A stretch of DNA of 64,000 nt, taken from the NCBI RefSeq assembly GCF_023276405.1, contig NZ_JALRMO010000001.1:868001-932000 (forward strand), in the 5' to 3' direction. Of this stretch, positions 59,959 to 64,000 are shown piece after piece. Each line of letters begins with the position of its first letter. Position 1 is the stretch's first letter. Source of the DNA: Paenibacillus hamazuiensis (GTDB lineage: Bacteria; Bacillota; Bacilli; Paenibacillales; NBRC-103111). The notes below the pieces were generated by a model. That model worked only from the letters and a program-made list of their open reading frames with translations, was not told where the DNA came from and did not search any database. Made by a program: the position numbers and the translations under genes.

Positions 59959-61077
59959 CTATATGCGGGCTTCTTTATGTCCTATCCCATGAAAATTTTC
60001 GTCGCTTTCGGTGGGTGGCATCACCAGCTTCACCGGAACGACGACATGCTGGGGCACATGCTCGCTTCCCATCCGCATATGGAGCAGCTCTACGGCGTCG
60101 TGGGCCATTTGCTTCTCGTCCTGGGCTACATAAGGAACGCCCGGGATACCGGGATCGTCGAAGGAAATCAACTCTACCGGCGTTTCGTCCCGAAGGGCGA
60201 CCCTGAAGGAGCCGGCGGTCAAGTTGGCCATCTCGGCCGTCAGCGTAAAAGCAGCGGTAATTTGCGGCCGGCTCTGCAAAAAGCCGGTAATATAACCGAG
60301 CGCATCGTCGCTGCGCAATATGTCCAGCGGTACGTGGCACCATAAGTTTTTGTCGATGGAAATGCCATGGTCGATATAAGCTTTCTCGAAGCCGGCAGTC
60401 CGATCCTCGATGGCGGTGTTTACGTTTTCGGGCGAGATCAAAGCGATCTGCCGGTGCCCTTTGTTCAGCAAATAAGATACGGTTTCGTACGCTCCGCCCA
60501 AATTGTCGGAGGTGATCGTATACGTATCGATATTTCTTAAATAACGGTCGATGAACACGAACGGAAACTTGTCCAGGGACAAGCGCAGCAGCGATTCGTT
60601 ATATTTTTCATCCTCGGTCGGAAACACGATAAGCCCCTTCACTCCCGATTCGGTCAACTCCTTGATGGCCCGCGATTCCTCCGCCGAAGACTCCCTCGTA
60701 ATCCACAAAATCATTTGAAATCCGGCTTCCTTCAAGTAATATTCGACATGGTCCACCAGACGCTGGATCACTTTGGTTTTCAAGGTAGGAATGATAAACC
60801 CGACGAGGTTGCCGGCGCCGCCTCTGCGAACCGTCATCTTCAGCGTATCGGACAAGCCGGCCTGCTCCGCGACAAACGTGCCTTTTCCTTGAATCCGTAC
60901 GACGAGTCCGTCGTCGGCCAAGGCGGTGAGCGCGTTTTTGACCGTGATTTTGCTCACCTTATACTCGTCCATAATTTCCTGCTCCGAAGGCACCCGGTCT
61001 TTGGGGCGAAGCTCTCCGCTCTTGATCTTCGCTTTAATGTCCTCCTGGATCTGCTTATACAAAGCGGTTTTGTTCAT
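59959..61077 (-). CDS. GntR/LacI hybrid repressor, AraR-like
   Basis: This 372-residue repressor has a GntR winged helix (1-75), with ELRPKDRVPSEQEIMDEYKVSKITVKNALTALADDGLVVRI, joined to a LacI-type periplasmic-binding effector domain (about 90-360). That combination is the AraR architecture, which senses arabinose in B. subtilis. Effector-domain motifs include GVKGLIVFPTEDE, FPFVFIDRYL and DNLGGAYETVSYLL. ATG 61077 follows GCGAGGTG. It is divergent from a sugar ABC transporter operon and a palindrome lies in that operon's promoter, so it should repress it. The sugar is unknown. Confidence 0.88.
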   Translation of the reverse strand: MNKTALYKQIQEDIKAKIKSGELRPKDRVPSEQEIMDEYKVSKITVKNALTALADDGLVVRIQGKGTFVAEQAGLSDTLKMTVRRGGAGNLVGFIIPTLKTKVIQRLVDHVEYYLKEAGFQMILWITRESSAEESRAIKELTESGVKGLIVFPTEDEKYNESLLRLSLDKFPFVFIDRYLRNIDTYTITSDNLGGAYETVSYLLNKGHRQIALISPENVNTAIEDRTAGFEKAYIDHGISIDKNLWCHVPLDILRSDDALGYITGFLQSRPQITAAFTLTAEMANLTAGSFRVALRDETPVELISFDDPGIPGVPYVAQDEKQMAHDAVELLHMRMGSEHVPQHVVVPVKLVMPPTESDENFHGIGHKEARI

Positions 61078-61342
61078 GGTCTGCACCTCGCTGGAAGTTG
61101 TTCGGTGAAAAAGCCCGCTTCGTGTCCCGGCTCGTGCTTCCGATCGCTCCTCTACCCCACAAAGTGAAGATAATCCTTCGCAGTTTAGTCCGAATACTTT
61201 GCGGGGACCCCTATGAACGGATTTCATAGCTTAGCCATTCGGCGGTTGAAATCCGTTCACAAAGGCGACCGCTAACGCTTCTCCAGCACGATTCCGTCCA
61301 CTTCGCATTTTTCACCGAAATTTGAATTAAAAATATAAATTT

Positions 61343-61380
61343 TATAATCAATTGGTTATATAAAACATATTATATATACA
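61343..61380 (+). promoter_or_regulatory. Promoter with palindromic operator for the sugar ABC operon
   Basis: The near-perfect palindrome TATAATCAATTGGTTATA (61343-61360) overlaps a -35 TTGGTT (61352-61357). A -10 TATACA (61375-61380) follows after 17 bases. It is the likely target of the divergent AraR-like repressor. The rest of the gap 61078-61342 shows no gene. Confidence 0.6.
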
Positions 61381-61394
61381 TTATAATTCAGTTT

Positions 61395-61408
61395 AGGAAG
61401 CGGTTACA
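61395..61408 (+). promoter_or_regulatory. cre-like site downstream of the sugar ABC promoter
   Basis: AGGAAGCGGTTACA matches the CcpA cre consensus TGWAANCGNTNWCA at 12 of 14 positions. Its place just after the promoter would suit a transcription roadblock. Confidence 0.5.
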
Positions 61409-61444
61409 AGACCTTGTCCAAAAAAGTTACGGGAGGATTTGACG

Positions 61445-62734
61445 ATGAAGAAAGCACTTCAATTATCGACATCCCTGGCTCTGGCTTCTTCGCTTTTATT
61501 GTCTGCGTGTACAAATGACAGCGCCTCCAAACCGGGAAACGGCGCAGGCACGAAGCTGACGTTCTGGACGTTTAACGAGCTGCATCAGAAATTTTTCGAA
61601 AGCATGGCGGAGTCGTGGAACAAAGCGAATCCGAACGAACAGATCTCGCTCGAAGCGACGACGTTCCCCTACGACGACAACCACAACAAGCTGCTAGTCG
61701 CGCTGCAGTCGGGAACGGGAGCCCCGGATTTGGCCGACATCGAGATCAGCAAGATCGGCAATTTCCTGAAGGGCGAGCCGCAGCTTGTGGCGCTGAACGA
61801 TATCGTCGACCCGGAAAAAGGGAACCTTGTCATGTCGAGGCTCGACAATTACGCGAAGGACGGCAAATATTACGGCATCGATTATCACGTAGGCGCGGAA
61901 GTGATTTACTATAACAAGGAAATTCTCGACAAAGCCGGGGTGAATCCCGACAATATCAAGACGTGGGACGATTATGTGCAGGCCGGCAAGCAGGTTGTGG
62001 AGAAAACCGGCAAGCCGATGACGACTCTTGAAACAACGGATCAATGGTCGTATTGGCCGCTCGTCGTGCAGCACGGCTCCGATTTGCTCGACAAGGACGG
62101 CAAGGTGATTATGAACGACGGGGTCAACTCGGAGGTGCTGACGTTCCTGCAAAAGCTCGTGAAGGACAAAATCGCCGTCGTGGCGCCCGGAGGATTTCAT
62201 CATGCCGAGGAATATTACGGTTTCATGAACAAAGGCGGCGCCGCGTCGCTCTGGATGCCGATGTGGTACATGGGCCGCTTTACCGACTACATGCCTGACC
62301 TGAAAAACAAAATCGTCATCAAGCCGATGCCGGTGTTCAAGCAAGGGGAGAAGCGCTCTTCCGGTATGGGCGGCACGGGTACGGTGATCACGAAACAATC
62401 GAAAAACGAAGCTCTGGCCAAAAAGTTTTTGGCCTACGCGAAAATTTCCAAGGAAGGCAACATTCAAATCTGGAAGCAGCTCGGCTTCGATCCGATCCGT
62501 TCGGACGTATGGAACGATCCGGCGCTGAAGGAAGACAACAAATTTACGGCTTATTTCGGCAAAAATATTTTCGATATTTTAACCGGGGTGAAAAGCGAAA
62601 TCGCGGCGACCAACATCAAGGAGAAGACGCCCGCCGTATCCGACGCCGTCAAGACGAAAGTGATGTTCCAGGTGCTCAACGATCTGAAGGATCCGAAGCA
62701 GGTGCTTGACGAAGCTGCGAAAAGCATCAAATAA
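61445..62734 (+). CDS. Extracellular sugar-binding lipoprotein (family 1)
   Basis: This 429-residue binding protein captures sugars or oligosaccharides for the permeases downstream. ATG 61445 with ACGGGAGGA upstream opens a lipoprotein signal with lipobox LLLSAC (about residues 17-22). The mature protein follows the SBP_bac_1 pattern: LTFWTFNELHQKFFESMAESWNKANP, then LLVALQSGTGAPDLADIE, YYNKEILDKAGVNPDNIKTWDDYVQAGK and a late SSGMGGTGTVITKQSKN. It resembles AraN-type proteins, which take arabino-oligosaccharides. The divergent AraR-like repressor fits that. The substrate is still an inference. Confidence 0.9.
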   Translation: MKKALQLSTSLALASSLLLSACTNDSASKPGNGAGTKLTFWTFNELHQKFFESMAESWNKANPNEQISLEATTFPYDDNHNKLLVALQSGTGAPDLADIEISKIGNFLKGEPQLVALNDIVDPEKGNLVMSRLDNYAKDGKYYGIDYHVGAEVIYYNKEILDKAGVNPDNIKTWDDYVQAGKQVVEKTGKPMTTLETTDQWSYWPLVVQHGSDLLDKDGKVIMNDGVNSEVLTFLQKLVKDKIAVVAPGGFHHAEEYYGFMNKGGAASLWMPMWYMGRFTDYMPDLKNKIVIKPMPVFKQGEKRSSGMGGTGTVITKQSKNEALAKKFLAYAKISKEGNIQIWKQLGFDPIRSDVWNDPALKEDNKFTAYFGKNIFDILTGVKSEIAATNIKEKTPAVSDAVKTKVMFQVLNDLKDPKQVLDEAAKSIK

Positions 62735-62845
62735 AGCAAGGGCGTAAGAGCAATGGCTTCTTGAGGCCAACCGGCTTTGTGCAGCGTGGAAAAATTTGCG
62801 CAAGGCCGGCGCGAAACAGCTTAACGGAAAGGAGCGTGTATCCAG

Positions 62846-63784
62846 GTGAAAGCTGATACGGCGGCTGTGGCGGCGGGCAAGCTGGAGAAGGGCGGCGCGG
62901 TGAAAAAGCTGCTGTATTCTCCGCGGATTGCGCCTTATGTATTCGTTTTGCCGTTCGTTCTATCGTTTCTTATTTTTTTCGCTTATCCGGTATTCAGCAC
63001 GATCCAAATGAGCTTTCAGGAGGTGCTTCCGGGGCAAACCCGCTTTATCGGGCTGGACAATTATAAAAATTTGCTGAGCGCATCGTTTTATACGGCTTTG
63101 CTGAACAGCAGCAGATATACGTTCTGGACACTCGTCGTGCTCATTCCGCTGCCGCTCGTGCTGGCCGTTTTCCTGAACTCGGCGCTGATGAAATGGAGCT
63201 CGTTTTTCCGCTCGGCTTTGTTTATTCCTTCGCTGACGTCGGTCGTCGTGGCGGGAACGGTTTTCCGGCTCGTTTTCGGCTCGCTCGACGAATCGGTGAT
63301 GAACGGATTCCGCCATCTGTTCGGCTTGCCGACGATCAACTGGCTGGCCGGCTCGGGCACCGCGATGTTTGTGCTTGTCGTTTTGGCGAGCTGGCGTTAC
63401 ATCGGCGTCAACATCATCTATTTCCTGTCGGCGCTGCAAAGCATCCCGCAGGAGCTGTACGAAGCGGCGGAAATCGACGGGGCCGGCGTATGGCACAAGT
63501 TTTGGAAGGTGACGCTTCCGCTCCTGAAGCCGGTTTCGATCTACGTTATCACGATCAGCATTTACGGCGGTTATTCGATGTTTACCGAAAGCTTCATTTT
63601 GTGGAACGGCAACCGTTCGCCAAACGATATCGGACTGACGGTGGTCGGGCTGCTGTACCGCGAAGGCATCGAGAAGAACAACCTCGGCTTCGGCTCGGCG
63701 GTCGGCATTACGCTGCTCGTCATCACTATGATCATCAATGTGATCCAGCTGAAATCGTTCGGTTTGTTTAAAAAGGAGGAGTAG
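62846..63784 (+). CDS. Sugar ABC transporter permease, MalF/AraP-like
   Basis: This 312-residue permease has six membrane helices and belongs to the MalFG/UgpA type. The first helix has APYVFVLPFVLSFLIFFAYPVF. The cytosolic EAA loop is intact in YEAAEIDGAGVWHKFWKVTLPLLKP (about 214-238), which docks to the ATPase. GTG 62846 is preceded by AAAGGAG at about 11 bases. The second permease begins three bases after the stop. The ATPase (often a shared MsmX-type protein) is not in the window. Confidence 0.9.
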   Translation: MKADTAAVAAGKLEKGGAVKKLLYSPRIAPYVFVLPFVLSFLIFFAYPVFSTIQMSFQEVLPGQTRFIGLDNYKNLLSASFYTALLNSSRYTFWTLVVLIPLPLVLAVFLNSALMKWSSFFRSALFIPSLTSVVVAGTVFRLVFGSLDESVMNGFRHLFGLPTINWLAGSGTAMFVLVVLASWRYIGVNIIYFLSALQSIPQELYEAAEIDGAGVWHKFWKVTLPLLKPVSIYVITISIYGGYSMFTESFILWNGNRSPNDIGLTVVGLLYREGIEKNNLGFGSAVGITLLVITMIINVIQLKSFGLFKKEE

Positions 63785-63787
63785 AGG

Positions 63788-64000
63788 GTGATTATAGCCA
63801 AGCGAAAGCCGCTTCTTCCGACCGTTCTTCTTGTCGTTTTATTCGCCGTCCTGGCCGCGCTGGCGCTGTTTCCGTTCTACTGTCTGGCGCTCGCTTCGCT
63901 GAAGCCTTCGAAGGAGCTGCTGCGGTACGGACTTAACGTCAAACTTCAGCCTGAGCTTCTGTCTTTCCGCAATTACGCGTTTTTGTTTTCCGCCTCGGCC
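63788..64000 (+). CDS. Sugar ABC transporter permease, MalG/AraQ-like (3' truncated)
   Basis: The first 71 codons of a second permease are visible. GTG 63788 follows AAAAAGGAGG. The opening basic residues KRKPLLPT lead into one long helix (VLLVVLFAVLAALALFPFYCLALASLKPS). The phrase ASLKPSKELL is usual for MalG-type permeases, and SFRNYAFLF follows. The gene runs off the window end and should complete the heterodimeric membrane channel of this importer. Confidence 0.85.
   Translation, partial: MIIAKRKPLLPTVLLVVLFAVLAALALFPFYCLALASLKPSKELLRYGLNVKLQPELLSFRNYAFLFSASA

Overview
The window looks like chromosomal DNA of a Gram-positive, spore-forming, soil or plant-associated Bacillota, most likely Paenibacillus or a close relative. 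This is an inference from protein families, moderately high GC, strong AGGAGG ribosome sites, sigma-A promoters of Bacillus type, GlnR/TnrA boxes, cre-like sites, a ydaO-type c-di-AMP riboswitch and many AraC and GntR sugar regulators. No rRNA, tRNA, phage, insertion sequence or CRISPR array was seen.

Layout. 1-2 kb: end of a YtfQ/YjfF-like furanose ABC transporter. 2-3.4 kb: DUF3817 membrane protein, Nudix hydrolase and a small hydrophilic peptide. 3.5-9.2 kb: three ABC exporters, two forming a BmrCD-like heterodimer. 9.5-13.3 kb: ThuA-like protein, Gly/His/Tyr-rich protein, and a sulfonate-type binding protein next to a threonine-synthase-like enzyme. 13.3-15.6 kb: an ABC-F protein behind an upstream peptide and an intrinsic terminator, which looks like an attenuation leader. 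15.8-26 kb: mixed small genes (MFS, esterase, YmaF, PH domain, azoreductase with its divergent regulator, kinase-like protein, DUF421, methyltransferase, nucleotidyltransferase, DUF559 nuclease). 26-29.5 kb: GH31 alpha-xylosidase and a divergent AraC regulator. 29.9-30.6 kb: a Cys-rich MarR regulator and a 28-residue peptide with nine cysteines, each preceded by the same 17-bp palindrome. 30.7-35.5 kb: nitrite assimilation operon nirB-nirD-nirC-cobA behind three GlnR/TnrA-type boxes. 35.6-38.8 kb: hydrolase/TetR pair, TIM-barrel isomerase behind a cre site, and an AT-rich membrane gene. 39.3-42.6 kb: SWIM-SNF2 helicase. 42.7-47.6 kb: Gfo/Idh, DUF993 and isomerase operon, AraC regulator and an orphan LuxR-type response regulator. 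47.8-50.9 kb: a secreted protein cut off from its copper-amine-oxidase-like domain by an in-frame TAA, and an RCC1-repeat protein. 50.9-56.9 kb: GH28 pectinase-like enzyme, AraC regulator, and a glucarate unit (FadR-type regulator, gudD, garR). 57-60 kb: pseudokinase/PASTA protein, then a c-di-AMP riboswitch controlling a G5/3D wall protein. 60-64 kb: AraR-like repressor divergent from a sugar ABC transporter that runs off the end.

The main theme is uptake and breakdown of plant polysaccharide sugars and sugar acids, each set with its own regulator, plus nitrite assimilation with siroheme synthesis. Three families of dispersed intergenic repeats and one 46-bp tandem array lie between genes. 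The best candidates for undescribed biology are the MarR/Cys-rich mini-protein pair, the ABC-F leader, and the leader of the sulfonate/threonine-synthase pair.
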